The notes under the pieces were generated by a model. The model was not told the DNA's origin. It saw only the letters and a program-made list of their open reading frames with translations, and made no database searches. From DATEPR01 sp036503065 (GTDB lineage Bacteria > Actinomycetota > Actinomycetes > Mycobacteriales > Pseudonocardiaceae): 13,253 nucleotides of DNA. The number at the start of each line of letters is the position of its first letter. Positions within the stretch are counted from its first letter, which is position 1. Of the stretch, positions 1-6,266 are shown piece after piece. The stretch is from assembly GCA_036503065.1 (NCBI GenBank), contig DASXXM010000044.1, positions 1 to 13,253 on the forward strand, written 5' to 3'. Both the position numbers and the translations under genes were made by a program.

Positions 1-549
1 GCCGGCACCGAGCATCTGCGGGCCGTTGAAGTCCTCGGTCCGCGGGAAGCCGAGCTGGTCGCAGGCGTTGAGGAAGACCTGCGACATCGGGTTGGGCTCG
101 TGCTTGCCGGCGTTGGTCACCGTCTGCGGCCCGCTGGTGCCGATCCGGGGGTCGGTCTGGTCCTCCTGGGACTCCAGCCGGGCGAAGTAGGGCAGCAGGT
201 CCCGGAAGGACCAGCCGGCCGCGCCCTGGTAGGCCCAGTTGTCGAAGTCCGACGAGTGGCCCCGGATGTGCATCATGATGTAGAGGTTGCTGCTGCCGCC
301 GGGCATCTTCCCGCGCGGCTCGTAGGACGAGCGGCCGCCGAGACCCGGCTGCGGCACGCTGCCGTAGCCCCAGTCGTACGGCGTGCCGAGCATCTTGAAC
401 CAGGTCGGCGCATTGTCCACATCGGACGGAATGAAGTTACCGCCGGACTCGAGCAGCAGCACCGAGACGTCCGGGTCTTCGGACAGGCGGGCGGCCAGGG
501 TGCAGCCGCCTGCCCCCGCCCCGACGATGACGTAGTCGAACTCCTGCAT
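1..549 (-). CDS. GMC family FAD-dependent oxidoreductase (N-terminal part; runs off the window)
   Basis: The first 183 codons of a glucose-methanol-choline oxidoreductase are present; the rest lies left of base 1. These flavoenzymes oxidise alcohols to aldehydes or ketones, usually with O2 as acceptor. Seen: the N-terminal FAD Rossmann motif VGAGAGGCTLAARL (residues 9-22), with the ribose-binding acidic residue at E34 in LLLESGG. The GMC signature region follows at about residues 81-101 as PRGKMPGGSSNLYIMMHIRG. The usual form is GGSSxxN, so the Asn appears displaced. After it comes the typical DFDNWA...GWSF..LLPYF stretch. The catalytic His region is missing because of the truncation. The ATG is preceded by AGGAG at 7-base spacing, and this AGGAG overlaps the stop codon of the upstream NTF2-like gene. 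It is the last gene visible in the five-gene minus-strand operon, with a 9-bp gap. Family call is secure; substrate is unknown. Confidence 0.93.
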   Translation of the reverse strand, partial: MQEFDYVIVGAGAGGCTLAARLSEDPDVSVLLLESGGNFIPSDVDNAPTWFKMLGTPYDWGYGSVPQPGLGGRSSYEPRGKMPGGSSNLYIMMHIRGHSSDFDNWAYQGAAGWSFRDLLPYFARLESQEDQTDPRIGTSGPQTVTNAGKHEPNPMSQVFLNACDQLGFPRTEDFNGPQMLGAG

Positions 550-558
550 GACGCACTC

Positions 559-930
559 CTACTTGGCCAGCACCGGCGAGAACGGCACGGTGTCGTGGAA
601 GTTGGCCATGTAGGTGATCAGGCCGTCGTTGACCTCGAAGTAGTTGGACACGTTCGCCTGGATGGTCGCGCCGTCCTTGGTCACCGCGTTGATGTGCGAG
701 ACGACCGCGGCCTTGCCGCCGTCCACCACGAAGTGCTGGGGGGAGTTGCGGAACCGGGCGTACATGTCCGGGAAACCGCGCATCATCGTGCGCAGGGTCT
801 CCCGGCCCTCGATGTGGCCTGCCAACTGCTCGTCCATCACCTGGTCGGGCGCGAACAGGTCGCACCACGCGTCCCAGGCGCCCTGGTTGGCCAACTCGTA
901 GTACCGCGTCACGATTTCAGCGACGTTCAT
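559..930 (-). CDS. small NTF2/SnoaL-fold protein (second of two)
   Basis: A 123-residue protein of the nuclear-transport-factor-2/SnoaL-like superfamily. Small cone-shaped alpha+beta barrels of this kind serve as cyclases, isomerases, dehydratases or simple binding proteins. Seen: the usual opening helix (VTRYYELANQGAWDAWCDLFAPD), a mid-segment with GHIEGRETLRTMMRGFPD, and the closing strands NYFEVNDGLITYMANFHD that mirror the family pattern 'hydrophobic-F-x-DG-I-x-hydrophobic'. Length is normal for a single-domain member. The ATG has the strong site GGAGGAA about 8 bases upstream. It sits 37 bp after another NTF2-like gene and 9 bp before the GMC oxidoreductase, so it is almost certainly co-transcribed. 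Catalytic residues cannot be assigned from sequence alone. A non-enzymatic ligand-binding role is equally possible. Confidence 0.85.
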   Translation of the reverse strand: MNVAEIVTRYYELANQGAWDAWCDLFAPDQVMDEQLAGHIEGRETLRTMMRGFPDMYARFRNSPQHFVVDGGKAAVVSHINAVTKDGATIQANVSNYFEVNDGLITYMANFHDTVPFSPVLAK

Positions 931-967
931 CGTTGTCTTCCTCCGCTCGGGATCGATTGTGCGAGGG

Positions 968-1414
968 TCAGAGCGCCGCGGAACCGGGCATCGGCTGCAT
1001 GCGGTCCACTGTGTAGATCTGGATCTGCGGGCCGTTCGGGCCCGCGGCGACCGTCCAGGTCTGGTAGGCGTCGAAGCCGAGCCACTTGCTCTTGGCGTCC
1101 GTGCCGTCGTGCGCCTTGGCCTGCCAGTTCACGACGACCTTCACCTCGGCGGTCGACCCGTCGTCGGACAGGACGTCCACCGACCGGACGGTGTGGACCT
1201 CGTCGAAGAACCGGGTCGTGACCGCGTCGTACCACTCGGTGAAACCCTTGTGGCCGTATGACGTCACCTCGGGGAACCGCATCTCCAGCCCGTCGTCGAC
1301 GAGCATCGTCAGCACGTCCGGTAAGGAGTCGTGCCGGTCCAGCGCCTCGTACCAGGCGACCGTGAACTGGTGGATCGCCTTGTCGTTGAGCGTGCGCGGG
1401 GTTGCCGTTACCAT
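968..1414 (-). CDS. small NTF2/SnoaL-fold protein (first of two)
   Basis: A 148-residue protein with the outline of the NTF2/SnoaL-like superfamily. The first helix is KAIHQFTVAWYEALDRHDSLPDVLTMLVDDGLEMRFPE. It is followed by GHKGFTEWYDAV and long beta strands (SVDVLSDDGSTAEVKVVVNWQAKA, then FDAYQTWTVAAGPNGPQIQIYTVDRM). It has little obvious identity with the NTF2-like protein encoded just downstream, so the pair is not a recent duplication. The ATG is preceded by AGGAG at 7-base spacing. It lies 27 bp after the ThDP enzyme gene, inside the same operon. The C-terminal tail (MQPMPGSAAL) extends past the fold. The role is inferred only from fold and context: possibly a cyclase, dehydratase or isomerase acting on the product of the neighbouring ThDP enzyme or oxidoreductase. 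Confidence 0.82.
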   Translation of the reverse strand: MVTATPRTLNDKAIHQFTVAWYEALDRHDSLPDVLTMLVDDGLEMRFPEVTSYGHKGFTEWYDAVTTRFFDEVHTVRSVDVLSDDGSTAEVKVVVNWQAKAHDGTDAKSKWLGFDAYQTWTVAAGPNGPQIQIYTVDRMQPMPGSAAL

Positions 1415-1441
1415 GGTGTGCTCCTGTGATCGCTTGCGGAT

Positions 1442-3094
1442 TTATCGACGAATGAGGTCCTCTGTGGCCACCTCGACCAGGAACGGTCCCTGGGTGGCGA
1501 ACATCCGCTCGACGACCTGCTCGGCGTCCACGACCTTCTCCAGCCGGGCGCCGGGCACGCTGAGCGACCTGGCCAGGCCGACGAAATCCGTTTCGGGGAA
1601 ACCGGTATCGAACGCGGTCGGGTGCTTGTGCGGTGCGATGTGCTGTTCCCGCCAGTACTCGTCGATATTGTCGTTGAGCAGTTCGTACTTGCGGTTGTTG
1701 CAGACGACGAACTTCGCGCCGATGTCGTACCGCGCCGCGGTCCACATCGACTGGATCGTGTACATCGAGCCGCCGTCGCCGCTGAAGCCGATCACGGTCC
1801 GCTCGGGATGCGCGACCTTCAGGCCGATCGTGCCGGGGAAACCGACGCCGAGCGACCCGCCGCGGGTGATGAAGTTGTGTCCCGGCAAGCGGGGCGGCAG
1901 GAAGTGGCTGATCAACGGCGACGCGGTGAGCGCCTCGTCGAAGACCATCACGTCCTCGGGCACCCGGGCGGCCACTTCCCGCAGGAAGGCGGCCATCACC
2001 GAGTCCATGCCGTGCGGCGGTTGCTTCTGCGCCGCCCTGGCGGCGGCCGCGGCGATCCGGTCCTGTGCCTCGGTCCGCTGCGCCGGCGTGCTGATCGCGT
2101 CCAGCGCGTCGGCCAGCGCGGCCATCGTCGGCTTCGGATCCGCCACGATGCCCAGCGTGACCGGGTGGTTCTTGGCGATCTCGTAGGCGTTCAGGTCGAC
2201 GTGCACGATCTTGGCGTCGTCCGCGAACGGATTGTCCAGCGAGGGGAACACCTCGGGGAACAGGTAGGTCCCCACCACCAGCACCGCGTCCGCGTCCTTG
2301 ACCGCGGCCGTGCTGACCGGACCGAACATGTGCCCGATGTTGCCGTGCACCAACGGATGGTCCGCGGACATGTTCGGCTCGGACGAGTCGACCAGCCACA
2401 CGTCGGCGCCGAGTCGCTCGGCCACCGCGGTGACCTCCCGTTGCGCCCCCGCGGTGGCCACCCCGTCGCCGAGCAGCACCAGCGGGCGTCGCGCGCCGTT
2501 GAGCAGAGCTGCCGCTTGGCCGATCAGATCGGGGGTGGCCACCGTCCTGGTGGCCGGGACGACCGTCGGCACGACCGCTTCCGCGGTGTCGGCGTCGAGG
2601 ACGTCCATCGGCAGAGCCAGGAAGACCGGCCCACGCGGCTCGGTCATGGCGATCTTGATCGCCCTGCGCAGCATCCGCAGGACAGAGGACGGGTGGGTCA
2701 CGCGGGCCGCCCACTTGGTCACCGGCCTGGCCATCGCGACCAGGTCCGACGCCATCTGCGCGTCCATCGAGTCGTAGCACACGCCGGCCTCGCCCGCGAT
2801 GCAGATGATCGGCGCGTGGCCCCGCATCGCCTGGTACAGCATGCCGATCCCGTTGCCGAGACCGACACCGCTGTGCAGTTGCAGCAGCGTTGGCTGCTGC
2901 GTCGCCCTGGCGTAGCCGTCGGCTATGCCCGCTGCGACGGTTTCCTGCAAGGTCAGGATGTACTGGAACCCGCCGTGGACCTCCAGCTCGTCCAGCAGGC
3001 CCTGTTCGACCGTGCCGGGGTTCCCGAAGATGTGCGTGATCCCATCGGCGAGCAACTGCTCGCAGACTGCGACCTTGCCCGGCCTCGTGCCCAC
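1442..3094 (-). CDS. thiamine-diphosphate-dependent enzyme, benzoylformate decarboxylase-like
   Basis: A 550-residue, full-length ThDP enzyme with the three-domain plan of the acetolactate synthase/2-oxo-acid decarboxylase superfamily. Seen: an N-terminal Pyr domain with FGNPGT (23-28) and LQETVAAGIADGYARA (49-64), where E51 is the ThDP-activating glutamate, then LHSGVGLGNG (73-82) with H74. A central domain spans roughly 185-335. The C-terminal PP domain carries GGSLGVGFPG (412-421) and the ThDP/Mg motif GDGGSMY...CNN (439-467). The FGNPG, LQE and LHS motifs resemble benzoylformate decarboxylase (MdlC) more than acetolactate synthase, and no small regulatory subunit gene adjoins. By my hand alignment the second catalytic His of MdlC (H281) is not kept, the active-site Ser is Thr, and a 10-15-residue insertion follows the NN motif. 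The reaction is therefore uncertain: decarboxylation or carboligation. GTG start with GGAGAG upstream; 31 bp after the DJ-1 gene. Confidence 0.9.
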   Translation of the reverse strand: MGTRPGKVAVCEQLLADGITHIFGNPGTVEQGLLDELEVHGGFQYILTLQETVAAGIADGYARATQQPTLLQLHSGVGLGNGIGMLYQAMRGHAPIICIAGEAGVCYDSMDAQMASDLVAMARPVTKWAARVTHPSSVLRMLRRAIKIAMTEPRGPVFLALPMDVLDADTAEAVVPTVVPATRTVATPDLIGQAAALLNGARRPLVLLGDGVATAGAQREVTAVAERLGADVWLVDSSEPNMSADHPLVHGNIGHMFGPVSTAAVKDADAVLVVGTYLFPEVFPSLDNPFADDAKIVHVDLNAYEIAKNHPVTLGIVADPKPTMAALADALDAISTPAQRTEAQDRIAAAAARAAQKQPPHGMDSVMAAFLREVAARVPEDVMVFDEALTASPLISHFLPPRLPGHNFITRGGSLGVGFPGTIGLKVAHPERTVIGFSGDGGSMYTIQSMWTAARYDIGAKFVVCNNRKYELLNDNIDEYWREQHIAPHKHPTAFDTGFPETDFVGLARSLSVPGARLEKVVDAEQVVERMFATQGPFLVEVATEDLIRR

Positions 3095-3125
3095 GTGATC
3101 TCTCCTTCGCAGTCGGGGTGCGCCG

Positions 3126-3950
3126 CTACCAGCCGAAGCGGGTGAGGCCGTTGTCCAGGACCTCGACGATCTTCTGGCCGGTCAGGTAGGAATCGTGCGT
3201 CGAACGGCCCGTGATGAAGGGGTAGTCGACGATGACGGACAGCTCGTGGCCGAAACCGCTGTGGTAGCGGCCGTTCGGTCCGGTCGCGTCACGCAGGATG
3301 TACTCCAGCGGATACGGCGGCGGGCCCATGTTGATGTCGCTGCCGACGAAGCCGGTGCCGTCCTTGTAGTCGTATTCCTTGCAGTGCCCGGTGACGTTCT
3401 TGCCCCAGATGATGCTCTTGCGGTCCTCCCAGTCACGGGCGAACGCGAGGCAGGCGACGCCGTAGCACTCGGCGGCCACCGGCTTGCCGGACTTGAGGAA
3501 CGCGAGGATCAGGCCGTGCACCCGTTCGTTGTTGGCCATGTCCACGATCGGACCGCTGCCACCGACGATCAGCATCGTGTCGTACTCGGCGATGTCGTCA
3601 CGGATGCGGTCGAGATCGTTGTTCCACTTCTCGAGCTTCCGCAGGTAGTTGCTGTCGACCGTGTAGGGCCGTTCCGGCAGCCACTCCTTCAGGCTGCGGG
3701 GGTGGTCCAGCCGGTCGGACTCGTCGATCTTCTTGGTCAGCTCCGCGGTTTCGGCCGAGGTGACCGACTTGCCCAGCGGCGGGTCGATGAAGTCCGGGTC
3801 GGTGCTCGGCGGCAGGGGGCGTGGCTTCCGTCCGGTCGGGGTCGCGAAATCGACGGCGTAGCCCCGCTCGTCGAATTTCGCCAGGGGACCGATGAGCTCT
3901 TCGCCCCAATAACCGTATTCGGACAGGAGGACTAATATCTTCTTACTCAC
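3126..3950 (-). CDS. DJ-1/PfpI superfamily protein with altered catalytic motifs
   Basis: A 274-residue member of the DJ-1/PfpI/Hsp31 (class I glutamine amidotransferase-like) superfamily, first gene of the five-gene operon. Family members act as glyoxalases, isocyanide hydratases, chaperones or proteases. Seen: a first beta strand KKILVLLSEYGYWGEEL with acidic E17/E18, a long insert (about 40-115), the turn GGSGPIVDM (130-138) and the nucleophile elbow AAECYGVACLA (159-169) with C162. Classical Hsp31-type members have GGHG and Cys-His; here these are GGSG and Cys-Tyr, so both histidines are replaced. Later histidines (189, 230, 235, 252) might substitute. The start is GTG with TGGAG 5 bases upstream; no in-frame start nearby is better placed. 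About 330 bp of intergenic DNA precede it, so the operon promoter should lie there. The substrate is unknown. Confidence 0.88.
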   Translation of the reverse strand: MSKKILVLLSEYGYWGEELIGPLAKFDERGYAVDFATPTGRKPRPLPPSTDPDFIDPPLGKSVTSAETAELTKKIDESDRLDHPRSLKEWLPERPYTVDSNYLRKLEKWNNDLDRIRDDIAEYDTMLIVGGSGPIVDMANNERVHGLILAFLKSGKPVAAECYGVACLAFARDWEDRKSIIWGKNVTGHCKEYDYKDGTGFVGSDINMGPPPYPLEYILRDATGPNGRYHSGFGHELSVIVDYPFITGRSTHDSYLTGQKIVEVLDNGLTRFGW

Positions 3951-4199
3951 GGCGACTCCAGGGTTTGGGTTGCGCAGGAAGGTATTTGACCTTCATGTAC
4001 CTGGCGAACCGGATCGCGTGCCGGCTGAGGATTACTGTCGCCTGCCGGCGTGCCGACCGACAGCCCCTGCGGGCATCATGCGAATGCCTCGTCTGATCGG
4101 TGCCCTAACTCCGTCAAGTCTTCGGCCGTATTCTGCCGGATTTCACGGAATGCCAGCACATCGGAGGTTGCCCGCCGCCGAACGGGTGAGTGCCGCGGC

Positions 4200-4213
4200 A
4201 AGTGTGCACACTT
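4200..4213. promoter_or_regulatory. 14-bp perfect palindrome, candidate operator
   Basis: AAGTGTGCACACTT reads identically on both strands. Outside one mismatched base on each side, GG and CC extend the symmetry to 4197-4216. It lies about 250 bp upstream of the operon's first GTG and about 83 bp upstream of the TTGACG box at 4117, just past the terminator hairpin. The size and symmetry suit a dimeric helix-turn-helix regulator. No regulator gene is in the window, so this is inference. Confidence 0.4.
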
Positions 4214-4224
4214 ACCGAATACGT

Positions 4225-4257
4225 AGCGACGCGGCCACCGTGGGTGACCGCGTCGCT
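4225..4257 (-). terminator. hairpin terminator of the CDGSH-globin gene
   Basis: Two 15-base arms (4225-4239 and 4243-4257) surround a 3-base loop. In the minus-strand RNA every position pairs, with one U-G wobble; on the plus strand that position would be a C-A mismatch. So the structure is better formed for leftward transcription. It begins 25 bp past the TAA of the CDGSH-globin gene. There is no T-run after it, which is common for actinobacterial terminators. Confidence 0.8.
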
Positions 4258-4281
4258 CGATATTCGATTGTTGGGTCCGGA

Positions 4282-6075
4282 TTATTCCGGCTTACCAGAC
4301 TCGATCCACTGTTGGAAGGTGGCCACGTATTCCGCCGGCCAAGCCCCGTCACACGGCATCGAACCGCTGCGCACCCGGGTCAGAATGTCGTCGGCGTGCT
4401 TGCTCACGTCCGCGTAGGAGTGCAGATCGAAGACGAACTTCATCGAGTTGCGGTCCTTGGTGCGGAACAGGCTCTTCACGTTGTCGAAGGTGAGCTGCTC
4501 GCCATCGGCGGGCAGGACGGGCTTCTCGTCCTCCGCTGGCTCGGGCGCCAGGGCCGAGACCCGGGACCACGGTGTCGCGTCACACACCCACCACCAGTGC
4601 GGCATCGGCATGTTCAGCGGCGGCTTCGCGTCGGACTGCGAGTTCTCCACCGCGAGCCGGGTGCCCCACTCGATGTAGGAGAGGAACGCGGCGCGGAAGT
4701 CCGCGTCGTTGGCCAGCAGCGCCTCGTTCGCCGCCGCGACCATCAGGTTGACCCATCGGCCACGTTGTTCCTCGGTGAGGCGCTTGCCGATGTGCTGACT
4801 GAGCATCCGGTTGTAGTCGCCGAACTTGCCGCTGTAGAGCGACGGACCGCCGAACACCTCCGACAGCCAGCTCGCCACCCGCTCCGGGTGGTCGGGCAAC
4901 ATCTTCGCGAACAACGGGGACAGCAGCGGATCCTGCGGGACGTACTTGGCGTAGAACAGCGTGGTGACCTTGAGCAGCGCCGGGAACCCGCCTGCCCACT
5001 GGAACACCGTCGGCTCGTCGACCGCGGGCGGGTCGATGAAGTCGACGTACCAGTGCATGCCGGAACAGAACGGCTTGTTCTGCGACTGCCCGCAGCGGCA
5101 CAGCGCGTAGTGCTCGGTCGACGCGCCCGCCGGCCGGTGCACCGGGCTGCCGTCGTCCTCGACGAGCGGAATGCCGCCGGTGATCCGGTAGGGGCCGTCC
5201 TTGGAGACCTCGACCTGTTCGGGCCGGTTGGCCTGGTCCACCTGCTCGCGCGCCTCGCGACCGTCCATCCCGAAGCTCAGCGCGCCGGACGGGCAGGCCC
5301 GTACCGCGCCGACGATGTCGTCCATCCGGCCGCCGCTCGGCGTCACGAACGGCTCGGAACCGCTGTGGAACACGGTGTTCAGCCGGTCGGTGCAGAAGCC
5401 GGAGTGCTGGCAGAGACCCCGGTTGTCGTACACGGTGACCGATGCGCCGTCGTAGGTGTCCCGCCGGTCGGGTATCCGTTTGGGGTCCTTGTCACCGGTG
5501 AAGCCGATCTCGGCGTGGGTGCCGTCGCACAGCGGCTTCATGGCCGATTTGCCGCAGCGGCACAGTGCCATCTGGGGACGGGGCTCGGTGGTCTCGCCGA
5601 GATAGGTGCGCAGTCGCTCGGCGCCGGTGAGCAGGTACGGGCCGTTGTGCGCGACCCGGATGCCGTTCGTGGCACCGGCCTGCAGCGCGGCCAGTTCGGC
5701 GATACGTTCTGCGACCGCCGTGTCCGCGTGCTCCTTCGGCGTCCGCAACCGGACCGCGCGCAGTTCGAGATCCTGCAACGCCGCGGCCGCCTCGATGACC
5801 TGGGACGGCACGTGCGGCGCGGCGGTCAGTGCGGTGACCGAGGTGGTCAGCGACCACAGTGGCGTCGCCCAGTCGTTGGCGGCCTTCTCGACCGCGTTCT
5901 GCTCCGGTGGGTCGGGCATCGCCGGATTCCCGAGCAGGTCGGCCAGCGGCCGGATCACGCTGGCGCGTAGCCGGGCCGCGCCGTCCTTCCACCACGAGGC
6001 CAGTGCCGTGGCTTCCGCGAGAACTCCGGCTACCTGCTCCGACGACGGTGCGGTCGGACCGGCATCGAGCGACAT
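4282..6075 (-). CDS. CDGSH / divergent ferredoxin / CDGSH / truncated hemoglobin fusion protein
   Basis: A 597-residue soluble redox protein. Seen, in order: a helical N-terminus (1-135) of unknown role. CDGSH [2Fe-2S] domain 1, CRCGKSAMKPLCDGTH, has ligands C172, C174, C183 and H187. A divergent ferredoxin-like (Fer4_19 type) domain, about 208-270, has C222, C228 and C261 in CPSGALSF. CDGSH domain 2, CRCGQSQNKPFCSGMH, has C326, C328, C337 and H341, with the usual Asp after the third Cys replaced by Ser. A truncated-hemoglobin-like domain (about 366-480) has FGGPSLYSG, the likely proximal heme ligand H428 in MLSQHIG, and W441. The C-terminal 115 residues contain MPHWWWVCD and SMPCDGAWP...WIESG. 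I chose the ATG at 6075 because AGGAGG lies 7 bases before it; in-frame starts as far as 6231 lack such a site. It is monocistronic: own promoter region, own terminator. Electron transfer or O2/NO sensing or detoxification is inferred. Confidence 0.9.
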   Translation of the reverse strand: MSLDAGPTAPSSEQVAGVLAEATALASWWKDGAARLRASVIRPLADLLGNPAMPDPPEQNAVEKAANDWATPLWSLTTSVTALTAAPHVPSQVIEAAAALQDLELRAVRLRTPKEHADTAVAERIAELAALQAGATNGIRVAHNGPYLLTGAERLRTYLGETTEPRPQMALCRCGKSAMKPLCDGTHAEIGFTGDKDPKRIPDRRDTYDGASVTVYDNRGLCQHSGFCTDRLNTVFHSGSEPFVTPSGGRMDDIVGAVRACPSGALSFGMDGREAREQVDQANRPEQVEVSKDGPYRITGGIPLVEDDGSPVHRPAGASTEHYALCRCGQSQNKPFCSGMHWYVDFIDPPAVDEPTVFQWAGGFPALLKVTTLFYAKYVPQDPLLSPLFAKMLPDHPERVASWLSEVFGGPSLYSGKFGDYNRMLSQHIGKRLTEEQRGRWVNLMVAAANEALLANDADFRAAFLSYIEWGTRLAVENSQSDAKPPLNMPMPHWWWVCDATPWSRVSALAPEPAEDEKPVLPADGEQLTFDNVKSLFRTKDRNSMKFVFDLHSYADVSKHADDILTRVRSGSMPCDGAWPAEYVATFQQWIESGKPE

Positions 6076-6158
6076 GGGCTGTCCTCCTCGTGAGTACTGG
6101 CTGCGTGGCGGTGGCGCCGCGCGTCCGACTCCCAGCCGGGTAATAATATCCCGAACCG

Positions 6159-6184
6159 GTACGTTCGCGCAGCGTAAAACGTAC
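6159..6184. promoter_or_regulatory. inverted repeat GTACGTT-N12-AACGTAC, candidate operator
   Basis: Two 7-base arms separated by 12 bases lie just upstream of the TATTAT box of the CDGSH-globin gene. A second overlapping element, CGAAC-N6-GTTCG at 6152-6167, sits in what would be the -35/-10 spacer. A regulator bound here would be well placed to control the leftward gene. No regulator gene is nearby, so the protein is unknown. Confidence 0.35.
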
Positions 6185-6252
6185 ACACCGGCGCGGTCAC
6201 CACTGTGCCCGGCTTGCCATCGGGCCGGCACGGCCGCGCCCGGGCGGATCGA

Positions 6253-6266
6253 TATTCGCGCGAATA
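6253..6266. promoter_or_regulatory. 14-bp perfect palindrome TATTCGCGCGAATA, candidate operator
   Basis: A perfect 14-bp palindrome centred about 34 bp upstream of the TTGACG box that probably drives the second DJ-1 gene. An odd-length palindrome, ACGTA-C-TACGT, follows at 6272-6282, between it and the -35. The position suits an activator or repressor site. Confidence 0.4.

Larger units (their letters stand above)
3951..4281. promoter_or_regulatory. intergenic region upstream of the five-gene minus-strand operon
   Basis: This stretch of about 331 bp holds no convincing gene. Both flanking genes read leftward, so it should carry the terminator of the CDGSH-globin gene (see 4225-4257) and the promoter of the five-gene operon. 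On the minus strand a TTGACG box at 4117-4112 is a possible -35 element, but no good -10 follows at 16-19 bases, so the promoter is unresolved. A 14-bp perfect palindrome lies at 4200-4213. A smaller inverted repeat, GAAGGT-ATTTG-ACCTTC (3978-3994), sits 28-44 bases upstream of the GTG start. Confidence 0.5.

Noticed and set aside
1442..3094. Acetolactate synthase for branched-chain amino acids
   Set aside because: There is no adjacent regulatory subunit or ilv gene, and the Pyr-domain motifs resemble benzoylformate decarboxylase more closely.
3970..5970. Long plus-strand reading frame over the CDGSH-globin gene
   Set aside because: The Arg/Val/Gly-rich composition is typical of an antisense shadow in high-GC DNA, and it has no family motifs or ribosome site.
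6152..6167. LexA/SOS box
   Set aside because: CGAAC and GTTCG are present but separated by 6 bases; the Gram-positive SOS box needs 4 between them.
6076..6231. Longer N-terminus for the CDGSH-globin protein, starting at 6231
   Set aside because: The added 52 residues are Arg/Gly/Pro-rich, cover the AT-rich promoter-like segment, and no ribosome site lies before that start. The ATG at 6075 has a strong AGGAGG.
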